From Bolinopsis microptera (lineage: Eukaryota; Ctenophora; Tentaculata; Lobata; Bolinopsidae): 64,000 nt of DNA. The notes below the pieces were generated by a model, which made no database searches, was not told the DNA's origin, and saw only the letters and a list, made by a program, of their open reading frames with translations. Every line of letters starts with the position of its first letter. Within the stretch, counting starts at the first letter, position 1. The position numbers were made by a program, and so were the translations under genes. This document shows positions 49,001 to 54,908 of the stretch, piece after piece. Location: positions 8,985,246 through 9,049,245 of the forward strand of contig NC_087081.1 of the NCBI RefSeq assembly GCF_026151205.1, in the 5' to 3' direction.

Positions 49001-52000
49001 AGTCCATCCTCCTCCACTCGTCCCTCAAGTAGTCCATCCTCCTCCACTCGTCCCTCAAGTAGTCCATCCGGAGGAAACTTTGATGCAATGAATATTTTGA
49101 ATATGTCCTACCGGTAGGATATATTCGAATTTCAGCTTTCCACTAGACCCAAATTTCACTGTTTCGACTCAATTTTTCTTGAATGATCATCTTACAAGGT
49201 CACTGAGGATGACAGAAGACACGATCGAGGTACTGAAAATTCTATTCCCAAAGAAAGCTTTGATAAACGGAAAATCATCAGAATATAAAAAGAGATTTTT
49301 TTGAAGAGGAGCGTTTCTGCCGTTTCCTCGACCGAAATTTCGCAGTTATGCTTGAATTTTTAACCAGTGATCAATAAAAATCTTTAAAGTGAATTTTTCC
49401 ACAGTTTGAATACAATATCGTTCCTGTATTTTTACAATAAATATGTAGTTATCTTAGATAGAATAAACAGTACCTTCTAGGTCCTCTAGTGTGATAGTTG
49501 GATAACGTAAAGGTAAACAGATTATAGACAGTAAGATCTCTATAGCATCCCTTCTTAGCTCCTTAGCTGAGAAATCGTTCACGTGGTTACCCAGCACTAG
49601 TTCTATCATACTGGAGTAATAGATATGTGGTTAGTTTAGAAAGTAGGTTATTAATGAATAATTATTAAAGTTTTTAGTTGCCAGCGGTTAAATATCGACA
49701 GCTTATATTATTATTACTGAGAATTTTGATTTCGATTACGCTTTAACATATTGTATACGTAATTTTTAACTTATAAATTATAATCACAGACTATATTATT
49801 ATAATATATTAATTACTATTATAGTATTATATATTATAATATATTAATTTACCTGATGTAACTGGACACGAGAGCGTTGATTCCAGGGAGATCCACTTTA
49901 AAAAGTGACCCAGACTGCTGTAGTATCTTAACAAGAATATCATTAGTTTTATCTTTAACGTGTTTATCTCTCTCGAGCTGCCTCTTCCCGCACTTCAGTC
50001 CCTGCATCAGTCTGATAACGAACCTGAGGATTATCAGTTACACTGTCAGCTATATTATCAGTTACACTATCAGCTATATTGTCAGCTACATTGTCAGCTA
50101 CATTATCAGCTACATTGTCAGCTATATTGTCAGCTATATTGTCAGCTATATTGTCAGCTATATTGTCAGCTATATTATCAGTTACATTGTCAGCTACATT
50201 GTCAGCTATATTATATATTGTCAGCTATATTATCAGTTACATTGTCAGCTACATTGTCAGCTATATTATCAGCTTATTGTCAGCTATATTATCAGTTACA
50301 TTGTCAGCTACATTGTCAGCTATATTATCAGCTATATTGTCAGCTACATTATCAGCTACATTGTCAGCTACATTGTCAGCTACATTATCAGCTACATTAT
50401 CAGTTACATTGTCAGCTATATTATCAGCTACATTATCAGCTATATTATCAGCTATATTATCAGCTACATTATCAGCTATATTATCAGCTACATTATCAGC
50501 TACATCATCAGCTACATTATCAGCTACATTGTCAGCTACATTATCAGCTACATTATTAGCTACATTATCAGCTACATTGTCAGCTACATTATCAGCTACA
50601 TTATCAGCTACATTATCAGCTACATTATCAGCTATATTATCAGCTACATTATCAGCTACATTGTCAGCTATATTGTCAGCTACATTGTCAGCTATATTTT
50701 CAGCTACATTATCAGCTATATTATCAGCTACATTATCAGCTACATTATCAGCTACATTATCAGCTACATTATCAGCTACATTATCAGCTACATTATCAGC
50801 TACATTATCAGCTACATTATCAGCTACATTATCAGCTACATTATCAGCTACATTGTCAGCTACATTATCAGCTACATTATTAGCTACATTATCAGCTACA
50901 TTGTCAGCTACATTATCAGCTACATTATCAGCTACATTATCAGCTACATTATCAGCTACATTATCAGCTACATCATCAGCTACATTATCAGCTACATTAT
51001 CAGCTATATTGTCAGCTACATTGTCAGCTATATTGTCAGCTACATTATCAGCTACATTATCAGCTATATTATCAGCTACATTATCAGCTACATTATCAGC
51101 TATATTGTCAGCTATATTATCAGCTATATTTTCAGCTACATAAATGTCAGGAAATGTCTCACAACTACTACAAAACGAATGAAACTATCTTCATTAGTCC
51201 ATTCTACCAATTCATTCGTTATGAATGTTACTGGGGTAATCAGTTACAATACTCTTACAGTTGGCGTACTAAGAAGTATAATAATAAAATAACGAACCTT
51301 ATCATGTACGTCTCTTCAAAGGGATCATTATTCCGATTATGAGAGAAGATGTAGCACAGTGTACCCAACGCCTCAGCGCTAGCTCCATAGAACTGGTGAT
51401 TGTGATCAATAGTCCCAATAATAGCGGTACAGTCAAACAGCCACTCTCCAAACAGACGCAGCACACTATTACCAGTGGGTATGAGTTTACTGTCCAGGGG
51501 AACGTCCCGGTGTTGTCTGGTGTTTAGTTTAGAAGGTGCGCTGTGCGCGGGGGAGGCGTATTGCTCGTATATAGGCCTTTTGTTGAACATGAGAGCTTGT
51601 GATGCGGCAAGTTTGTCCGGACTTTCTGGTCTGTCTCCGTCGTATTCAGTGTTGTGGGGGAGTCCTACTTTGAGCATGGTGTTTACCATGCAGCTTATTC
51701 CTTGTATCATCTTCAGACAGACTGCTGGGTAGGCAGGCCGGGCTTGCTCAACCCTGGGGTAGAAGTACGTTGTTAATAGGGGCGAGGTAGATAATACGTT
51801 AAAAGTTGAGGATAAAGTTGATCTAGCAATACATCGTCAGATATATCTTATCATCGTAACAAATTTCAGGTAAAATCATGTTTGAAATTATTGAAAGCGA
51901 TTTATTTAAGAATAGAAGTAGTTATATAAGTTTATAAACTACTTATAAATAAGTTAACAGGCCGATAAAGAACAGACCGACTCACAAGAATTCTCTCTTT

Positions 52001-54825
52001 TCAATAACGTTTTTATTCTTGTATTTACCAGCGCTATTACAGCTGCTCTCAACTCGGTACCACCTTACTGGAGAGTTGGTGTTCATCAACTCTGCTGGGT
52101 TACCTAACAGCACGATAAATCGTGCCCAACATTGCAGGAGATTCTCATATTCCATCATGGAGATTATCTGAACAAATATCTGTGAGGGGTTAGAGACGGT
52201 TGCAATGGAATGTCATAACGATATTTACCATGGCAACTACAAATAGCAATCTACAAGAATCTGCAACAAACAAGGCACTGATAAAACTGAGTTATTATTG
52301 AGTGAATATATTTCCATTTCCCGGTCTCTAAAAGTCTATTTCATACTAACAGAAGGCAACTTCATGTGCTCGTGCATCATGTAAGTGTTCCTGGCTTCTG
52401 AACCACAATGTTGGCTGCCGTACATTCTCTTTAGGTGGTGGACTGTCAGGGTCTCACATATTGCCTGTGTAGTTGCAATCAGTTTACACTCTGGCTGAGA
52501 TTAGCATATAGAAAGAAACCACTACATTAGCCTTATATAACAGTTAGTCTAGATTAATAGTCTAGATTAATAGTCTAGATTAATAGTCTAGATTAATAGT
52601 CTAGATAATACAGGGTGGGCCAAAAGTCAGTACCCATACGTTGGGTCTTATACCACCGCCGTGTTTTATATTTGAGAGTTGTTGCTTTGCAGATGGTATA
52701 CTGTACCTACTTGTTCGAGGATTCCATCACCAAAATTCTAAAATTCGATTTTTGGGGGCCACACCTAATCAACATTGAATTGCTTATACTGGTGTTTGTG
52801 AACATGTTCTTTAGAGACGGAATCTCTAAAGAGACTCCGTTGTAACATATTACAATATTATGTCATTTAATTCGGAATATAATCTGAAAAGATGTATTAT
52901 GTACTTTCCACTCGCGGCAGACCGTCTCGATGTGAATGATTCCTTTGCAAAGCAGCTCAAACTCCTGCCACAACTCAACCTCTGGAAAACTCCTAAACAG
53001 TAAAAACTTTTTACATCAGATTTTAAACCTTGTACAAAATTAAATTTGTTATTTTGAAGGAAGCTAATTGAGTAACCACAAAGGACATAATCTTTATTTT
53101 AATGTTAAAAGTTCTTCTTTATTTCTCTTACTTACTCGTGGGATGCAACAATGAAAGCGTTGATTAGCAGCTTAATTGCTTGTTCAGCAACTTTGGGAAC
53201 ACTGTTTGGATGTACGTCTGTGTAAAACCATCGGTCCACTATGTACAACAGCATCTACGAAATGTTCATTTGTTGAGTAAAAATAGAAATATCATTCAAT
53301 TAGTTGAGCAATTGACAAGATTTAAAATATCTACGAGCAAAAATGTAGATTCCGATGAATGATCTAGAAATTTTGTTAAATTTTACATATTGTATCTTTG
53401 TATGACATACCTTCAGAATATTACTCCATAGCCAAGGGAAACTTTTCCTGCACAAGTTGCTATTGATATCATCTCCAATAGATTCACCACTTTTCTGTAA
53501 ACGTTAAAATTGTTCATTAATTCAACATTTCATTTTATCTAGCATGTTTCGTTTTATAAATTTTAAAGTTTATTACATTCAAGCGAAACTTAGCATGAAA
53601 ATATTATATTTCGATCAAAATTTAGTTTAATTTGTCCACATAACAGTTCGATGTTGTTCAATGACAATCATTGAAAATACGAAAAAAAGTTAGCATAAGA
53701 ATTTTGGATTGTAAGGAAAGTTTTGAGGCAAAATATATAATTAAAATGATATTTACTAATGCGTCTCCAGCATCTTTGGGGATGTCTCCAACTAAAGCGA
53801 TTGTGTCAAATATGCTCTTGAAAAGTATGATGATTCTGTCTCCATGCCTAGTTTCTGCATGGGCAGTATGAGGGTAGATGTTGAACAACAACCCCAAATC
53901 CTGCAGAAAGAATAGGTTCAATAGTAGGACATTAAACTTCACGCACTGATTGAAAAGCCTTACGATGTGTGTTTCCCTTCGTGTCCAAAACATTATATAT
54001 GATTGAAAAGTCAGTATTTTGTAACACAATTTTAAAACCAAAATTGTCTCTAAATTGTGTCAGACACTTAACCATGAAAACTCACCCCTAGCATAGCTTT
54101 AAATATAGATTCAGTGTGTTCAAAGAACCACTCTGGTAAGCCATGATAAGACGTTGATAGAGAGGCCTTGTCGTTGTATCTAAAGTTAGATGCTTTCAAC
54201 TTGGTCAACCAGTGTGTGTAAATGGAAACACATCTCTCGAGGGTGTCAATGCAGTCATCTAACATGAGACCATCATGAATGTAATTCATAGCAATTTCCA
54301 GCTGAAAAAGAATTTTTTTTAAAAGAATTTTATCATCATAAATCAACTTAGTTTATGCTCAAATTTGTATTTAAGAATTTTTAAAGAATTTTATCAATAA
54401 TTTATTCCATGATTACCTCTTGTACGCTTCGAACTTTAGAATGCCAAAAAGAATTATTGCAAGTGAGAAGGGCCTTGACAGTTTCATCTGGCTTATCAAT
54501 GTGTGTCTTTTCAGAATGGGGTGGATAGGGCCAATAATTCTCAAGCGTCTTTATCTTTACTTCTTTGCTGACACCGCGAATCTTTTCTGCCCCTGTAGAA
54601 TAATGATTGTGATTTAAAACGCATAAATAAATAAACTGACTTACAAATAACATGTTGAATTCCATTTTAAGGGATAGATGTTTTCCAATCGGATATTTAA
54701 GTTAATCCTTGGCCTAATCAAAAAGTTCTCAATTAATCGATTTACTTACTAGAAACCAGGCGATCATAGGTTCGCTGCTTCTCATGCTTGTCAAAACAGC
54801 TTTCAAGAATAATTGGCTTTGTCAT
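20572..54825 (-). CDS. RALGAPB: Ral GTPase-activating protein subunit beta homologue (about 25 exons)
   Basis: The non-catalytic beta subunit pairs with RALGAPA1/2 and is needed for GAP activity on RalA/RalB. Exons in coding order: 54825-54750, 54592-54417, 54301-54086, 53900-53757, 53494-53411, 53254-53136, 52992-52905, 52488-52351, 52179-52029, 51742-51298, 50023-49853, 49610-49474, 36930-36827, 36383-36305, 35925-35712, about 35109-35043, 33094-32988, 32521-32313, 31989-31892, 29098-28962, 28707-28589, 25072-24970, 22067-21880, 21727-21547, 21309-20572. Phases agree at every junction except 15-16, which I could not join in frame. The total is about 1,430 residues (human 1,494) and order follows the human protein throughout: LLGNPAEL, LRLFGEWLFD, LRRDAIEILLS, ELHTMLAAAYNCLTVW, SARLFLAHSGIL, VVVWAESFDD, VVIFIHPLQSGLF. 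Introns 12, 16, 21 and 22 host other genes or elements. Confidence 0.92.
21303..21400 (-). repeat. ~45-bp duplication carrying the acceptor of RALGAPB exon 25
   Basis: Two direct copies of a block containing ATTATTAAAGTAATGTTACA and ending in CACCAGGTCG on the minus strand lie in tandem. The copy next to the exon gives the acceptor used in the model (21310); the second copy, about 45 bp upstream, keeps CACCAG|GTCG as a duplicate acceptor. Confidence 0.85.
22141..22627. other. Intronic filler in RALGAPB intron 22
   Basis: No recognised gene. It is downstream of the GIY-YIG ORF on the minus strand and may be the tail of that element. Confidence 0.4.
22628..23299 (-). mobile_element. Penelope-like GIY-YIG endonuclease ORF fragment (223 aa)
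   Basis: The ORF resembles the C-terminal part of Penelope-like element polyproteins. A basic stretch (KTGSTLRSRLVTSKQL) is followed by a cysteine cluster (PCHRRNCKCC), then the GIY-YIG nuclease core YNIIYLVQCSICKKNYVGRT, where IIY and YVG stand for GIY and YIG, and the arginine-bearing helix LHKRMDGHR. No RT domain is attached on either side. The N-terminus overlaps by 7 bp, in another frame, the end of the DBF4-like ORF. It sits in RALGAPB intron 22 on the gene's own strand. Whether it is expressed is unknown. Confidence 0.75.
23293..23967 (-). CDS. DBF4: DBF4-like protein fragment (CDC7 kinase activator)
   Basis: A single open frame of about 224 codons carries DBF4-family signatures in order: the second half of a BRCT-like N motif (THVVVFNKAKICPRLL, LGAKLISSVAVITWLED), an M-motif-like stretch (ALVIQDEEKIYKPQFL) and a DBF4-type C motif with the zinc ligands C-x2-C-x9-H-x5-H in CENCRVSCSDLDAHF and LQHRRYAENNKNFAELD. 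DBF4 activates CDC7 for origin firing. The first BRCT half is not in this frame, which begins with a non-ATG codon here, so the 5' end is missing or lies on an unseen exon. Being intron-free inside another gene's intron suggests a retrocopy or broken gene. The 3' end abuts the GIY-YIG fragment. Confidence 0.7.
   Translation of the reverse strand: METTTYTSTISLPWSPFFCSTVTHVVVFNKAKICPRLLTKIHTLGAKLISSVAVITWLEDYNIVNKHNSSPPKPKPAPVLTPVITQRAALVIQDEEKIYKPQFLTRTEVPCFPDHPCTGSPWAKQISPGDHSKPTAQNRSLTTQSPPRLIPTQRKIFCENCRVSCSDLDAHFKTLQHRRYAENNKNFAELDEVIGDLTLENLNNPRYQPYQSESSLVMEVTMTW
24063..24413 (+). mobile_element. LINE ORF2 C-terminal fragment
   Basis: An open frame reads ERIKKARWKMLGHVLRSGDD, then GRRGRPRSNLFDLLLKDI and AHDRRLWR before its stop. 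This is the typical C-terminal end of non-LTR retrotransposon polymerases (R-W-x2-LGHVLR and GRRGRPR). No RT domain precedes it, so it is a 5'-truncated copy, opposite to RALGAPB in intron 22. Confidence 0.75.
24500..24970 (-). repeat. Purine microsatellites interleaved with copies of the RALGAPB exon 22 donor end
   Basis: (CAGAAA)n at about 24563-24715 and (GAAAGA)n at about 24760-24870 are separated by three imperfect copies of the exon 22 end, recognised by TGAGCTGTTCCTC, ACAAACTCTCTGGTATCACA and similar (about 24515-24560, 24735-24755, 24885-24930). The true exon end is at 24970-25010. The copies lie just downstream of the donor, within intron 22. Confidence 0.8.
25225..26127. other. Intronic sequence upstream of the nested GDSL gene
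   Basis: Part of RALGAPB intron 21. It should contain the plus-strand promoter of the nested gene. I see no exon or array. Confidence 0.4.
26128..27965 (+). CDS. GDSL/SGNH hydrolase-like protein (IAH1 family), nested, catalytic residues altered
   Basis: Six exons, 26128-26243, 26395-26551, 26752-26887, 27054-27209, 27537-27610 and 27819-27965, join in frame to 261 codons plus a stop. Order and length match IAH1-type isoamyl-acetate esterases (about 250 aa). Block I has LIIGDSEVES with the Ser of GDS; block II aligns as KFPGYTTEW with the family GFSGYNTRW; block III as YVIILCGRGDCL where the family has G-x-N-D; block V as DGMTLSRDGH where the family has DGLHLSPKGN. The oxyanion Asn is therefore Gly and the catalytic His is Thr, while Ser and the block V Asp remain. 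It is probably a non-catalytic paralogue. It lies in RALGAPB intron 21 on the opposite strand. Intron 4 ends in a 220-bp C/T tract. Confidence 0.8.
27267..27490. repeat. Polypyrimidine tract before exon 5 of the nested GDSL gene
   Basis: About 220 nt almost entirely C and T on the plus strand, made of CCCTCCCTCTCCCC-type units. It lies just upstream of the acceptor at 27536. On the minus strand it gives open glycine/arginine-rich frames with no protein meaning. Confidence 0.85.
28040..28130. repeat. Degenerate telomere-like motif pair in inverted orientation
   Basis: GGGTAAGGGTAAGGGTGGGG and TTAGGG occur at 28044-28070, then CCCTAACCGTAACC and CTTAACCCTAA at 28081-28112. The two sides are roughly inverted, so the stretch can fold back. 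It is short and could be chance. Confidence 0.5.
28412..28592 (-). repeat. 18-bp array on the donor of RALGAPB exon 21
   Basis: About nine to ten tandem units of GTAACATCACGTCACCAG (minus strand) begin exactly at the exon 21 donor (AG|GTAACA at 28588). Each later unit offers CAG|GTAACA, a copy of the donor, 18 nt further on. The first in-frame codon of an extended exon would be TAA, so using later donors would end the protein. Confidence 0.85.
28589..36930 (-). CDS. RALGAPB: RALGAPB exons 13-21
   Basis: Exons 13 (LWSKCVEIMIVALENSIQ), 14 (LVNKSQIMKGLYILLLDK), 15 (LQRVWMKMIELICEIL), 16 (VEKIVSQAIWQLCRCC), 17 (ELHTMLAAAYNCLTVW), 18 (VIESGISSRCSYNHVSHEK), 19 (HEARLQYLVIESDTILCLI), 20 (TPVLYIVLRDPDVSLSVHWL) and 21 (RPKVPENTSRNQ). 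Every one of exons 13, 14/15, 17, 20 and 21 has a tandem array on one of its splice junctions. The 15-16 join is unresolved: exon 15 ends two bases into a codon, whereas acceptors before exon 16 need zero or one. A missed micro-exon, an alternative donor or a sequence error could explain this. Exon 21 is the least conserved and least certain. Confidence 0.82.
29090..30420 (-). repeat. ~130-bp array, each unit with the RALGAPB exon 20 acceptor and 65 nt of exon
   Basis: Eleven copies (the true exon plus ten upstream) of the exon start recur at spacings of 129-136 bp; TACCTAGCTCAGCT is found near 29088, 29218, 29348, 29478, 29608, 29744, 29874, 30003, 30139, 30268 and 30398. On the minus strand each keeps TACAG|CTGAGCTAGG. 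The copies leave exon 20 after about 65 nt and run into GTAGC, a possible donor. The rest of each unit contains two TGACGTCA palindromes and usually CACGTG. Two units have an extra six bases (TAAGTG). A 65-nt insert would shift frame. Confidence 0.92.
31384..31455 (-). other. tRNA-like fragment, possibly a SINE head
   Basis: On the minus strand, TAGCACGACGG followed 30-40 nt later by GGGTTCGAGTC resembles internal A and B boxes of RNA polymerase III genes; the B box matches GGTTCGANTCC well. I could not pair an acceptor stem, so a functional tRNA is unlikely. Confidence 0.35.
31790..32065. repeat. 20-bp repeat of CRE and E-box motifs around RALGAPB exon 19
   Basis: Units of ACGTGACATGACGTCACACC repeat about four times at 31790-31868 and twice at 32010-32060, on both sides of exon 19. 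The same unit forms part of the 29.1-30.4 kb array and appears once at 30525-30555. Each carries TGACGTCA and CACGTG. Confidence 0.85.
32694..33005 (-). repeat. 24-bp array that repeats the donor of RALGAPB exon 17
   Basis: The last 21 coding bases of exon 17 (SLLKCLQ) and its donor are repeated: 13 units in all, of which the first is exon. Most units present CTCCAG|GTTAGT; three have CCAA|GTTAGT and the last CAG|GTTCAT. Because the unit is 24 nt and has no stop, any later donor would add whole VSLLKCLQ octapeptides in frame, and full retention stays open until a stop at 32640. The true donor is taken as 32987. Confidence 0.92.
33173..34639 (+). mobile_element. Penelope-like reverse transcriptase ORF (488 aa)
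   Basis: The ORF carries RT motifs in order: KLHKNPYKARFIAGA, VYDFTTLYTRLD (motif A-like), GIPMGGNSSSPIADL (motif B-like), KRYVDDLSII (catalytic DD, motif C) and YLDLNINISTEGLEI (motif D/E region). The KLHK and FTTLYT forms are characteristic of Penelope-like elements. The stop follows the thumb region directly and no GIY-YIG domain is attached. The frame is intact over its full length. It lies in RALGAPB intron 16, opposite to the gene. Its first ATG is within a frame that may have started further upstream. Confidence 0.8.
34640..35042. other. Intron 16 remainder
   Basis: AT-rich sequence between the RT ORF and RALGAPB exon 16; nothing recognised. Confidence 0.4.
35930..36304 (-). repeat. 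8-bp array filling RALGAPB intron 14
   Basis: The intron between exons 14 and 15 is about 380 bp and is nearly all GGTTACCA units (plus strand TAACCTGG) with interspersed AATTGGTAAAGGGTGTAAGT-like spacers. Every unit contains CAGGTTAC, so each offers both an acceptor CAG and a donor-like GTTACC. The exon 15 start itself, CCCAG|GTTACTC, reads as one more unit. Confidence 0.9.
36935..37245 (-). repeat. 8-bp array with a duplicated start of RALGAPB exon 13
   Basis: About 30 units of TAACCTGG or TAACATGG (36948-37200) lie directly upstream of the exon 13 acceptor. On the far side, 37200-37245, the first 34 nt or so of exon 13 recur with their acceptor (TTCAG|GGGACAGTAAGC), at about 90% identity. 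So the exon has two acceptors about 300 bp apart with the array between them. Confidence 0.88.
37307..39559. mobile_element. 2.25-kb foldback element with ~1-kb inverted arms
   Basis: The left arm starts TAGTAAGGGGAAAAGTGG and the right arm ends with the reverse complement. The arms (about 37307-38345 and 38503-39559) are nearly identical and flank a loop of about 157 bp. Matching frames on both arms are an effect of the palindrome. No transposase is present. It lies in RALGAPB intron 12. Confidence 0.88.
39560..39919 (+). other. Possible coding fragment with an internal repeat, unknown family
   Basis: An open frame reading out of the foldback's right arm continues to a stop at 39919. It contains two similar modules: DPNFTVLTNYFLNDHLTRSL then IEVLKVLFP, and DENFAVLTEMFTSDQS then VKVLEAVYP. 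A degraded copy of the same sequence lies at 49118-49376 with frame breaks. I do not recognise the family. It may be a fragment of a multicopy gene or element. Confidence 0.4.
39920..40615. other. Intronic filler
   Basis: No gene or array recognised. A short GC-richer stretch at 40380-40460 (CGACCGGGACAGC) has a relative at 45590-45660, both near larger repeats. Confidence 0.4.
40616..43205. repeat. 1.7-kb polypurine tract bracketed by poly-G and poly-C
   Basis: From about 41294 to 42985 the plus strand is almost all A and G, an irregular array of GAGGAGGACTGAGGA-type units. Outside it, GATTTTGGCCTCATCAACCC occurs at about 40664 and again at about 43130. A G-run at 40619 precedes TCCAACCCGAT; GGGTTGGA precedes a C-run of about 32 at 43168. 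So the tract lies in an element-like frame with inverted ends. Confidence 0.85.
43206..43396. other. Short spacer
   Basis: Nothing recognised. Confidence 0.3.
43397..45052. mobile_element. 1.66-kb TIR element with repeated internal end motif
   Basis: It starts TACGGGTATATGGCCCCCAG and ends with the reverse complement, CTGGGGGCCATATACCCGTA, so the TA at each end may be the target duplication, as in Tc1/mariner types. The end motif CCCCCAGAATATAGGT recurs inside in both directions, near 43430, 43790, 43810, 44495, 44675, 44845 and 45030. No transposase ORF exists. Its middle (43980-44330) is shared with the element at 54.9-56.3 kb. Confidence 0.82.
45165..45478. repeat. 22-bp array of CLEAR-type E-boxes
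   Basis: About 13 or more copies of GTGAGTCACGTGACTGTTTG or a near variant. Each holds the perfect 10-bp palindrome GTCACGTGAC, which equals the TFEB/MITF CLEAR consensus (established knowledge). It lies in RALGAPB intron 12, about 1.2 kb upstream of the nested GPCR start. Confidence 0.88.
45480..46650. other. Upstream region of the nested GPCR gene
   Basis: No other gene is seen. A G-run of about 18 sits at 46300. The 5' UTR and promoter of the GPCR should lie here. Confidence 0.4.
46651..47807 (+). CDS. Rhodopsin-like G-protein-coupled receptor, two exons, nested
   Basis: Exon 1 is 46651-46722 and exon 2 is 46911-47807, phase 0, with donor AAT|GTAAGT and acceptor CTCAG; the product is 322 aa. 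Exon 1 gives an extracellular N-terminus with an N-glycosylation site (NHT). TM1 is LAVIGLLGIIFSSSVIYFL, TM2 has LFIINVAVSDVMLSIVGLF (LxxxD), a cysteine sits before TM3 (PYC), TM3 ends in DRV in place of DRY, TM5 is VCLIFVPFLLILLMYGIMLF, and TM7 has NPIIY (NPxxY). The third loop is short (ARKRRRCG), and TM6 lacks the usual CWxP and reads LLAYSP. Ligand class is not determinable by eye. It sits in RALGAPB intron 12, opposite strand. Confidence 0.88.
47808..48340. other. GPCR 3' flank
   Basis: AT-rich; no gene. Probably contains the GPCR 3' UTR (AATAAA-like CTAAAATAAATG near 48116). Confidence 0.4.
48341..49072. repeat. 30-bp minisatellite, 24 units
   Basis: Twenty-four highly regular units of 30 bp, made of CCTCAAGTAGTCCATCCTCC plus TCCACTCGTC. 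A few units share single-base changes (AGTACATCC, CACTGGTCC, CATCCGCC). Since 30 is a multiple of three, three frames are open through the array; this is not evidence of coding. Confidence 0.92.
49118..49380 (+). pseudogene. Degraded copy of the 39.56-39.92 kb sequence
   Basis: Sequence from TTTCAGCTTTCCACTAGACC onward parallels 39595-39865 with substitutions and a deletion in the run before GAAGAGGAG (49295), which breaks the frame. It directly follows the 30-bp array. Confidence 0.7.
49474..50023 (-). CDS. RALGAPB: RALGAPB exons 11-12
   Basis: Exon 11 (50023-49853) encodes FVIRLMQGLKCGKRQLERDK and SGSLFKVDLPGINALVSSYI. Exon 12 (49610-49474) encodes NDFSAKELRRDAIEILLSII. They match the human segments around DLKGIDVVVPYFISAL and PTELRRSSINILLSLL. 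Exon 11 begins GTTCGTTAT directly after its acceptor, the same nine bases that begin the intron after exon 10. Confidence 0.9.
50030..51145 (-). repeat. 12-bp array filling RALGAPB intron 10
   Basis: About 90 units of TAATGTAGCTGA (minus strand; plus strand TCAGCTACATTA) with common variants TATATT and CATTG make up nearly all of the intron between exons 10 and 11. Both intron boundaries carry the 11-bp sequence AGGTTCGTTAT. Confidence 0.93.
51298..54825 (-). CDS. RALGAPB: RALGAPB exons 1-10 (N-terminal helical region)
   Basis: Ten closely spaced exons with consensus donors (such as A|GTAAGT after exons 1 and 6). The ATG at 54825 opens a 25-codon first exon (MTKPIILESCFDKHEKQRTY) that does not resemble the human N-terminus, so an alternative start remains possible. 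Exon 3 (IAMNYIHDGLMLDDCIDTLE) and exon 9 (CWARFIVLLGNPAELMNTNS) align with the human protein. Exon 10 is long (445 nt) and contains MIQGISCMVNTML and SVLRLFGEWLFD. For exon 10 the phase requires the acceptor at 51743, after AGCAAG, rather than the nearby GTTGAG. Confidence 0.9.
52548..52608. repeat. 14-bp repeat, about five units
   Basis: TTAATAGTCTAGAT repeats in RALGAPB intron 7 (between exons 7 and 8). Confidence 0.85.
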
Positions 54826-54908
54826 TGTTCACAAACGTATTGAGTTTGAACAGATACATTAAGACATGAACCCTGCATTAATATAATAACATCAGAATAC
54901 CACAAATC

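Noticed and set aside
48276-49117. Three overlapping repeat-protein frames (Ser/Pro-rich on plus, RMDYLRDEW and EEDGLLEGRV types on minus)
   Set aside because: A 30-bp unit without a stop is open in several frames automatically; the array lies in an intron.
49877-51292. Long SYIISYIV and SATLSATL frames
   Set aside because: Products of the 12-bp array; they run antisense over RALGAPB exons 10-11.
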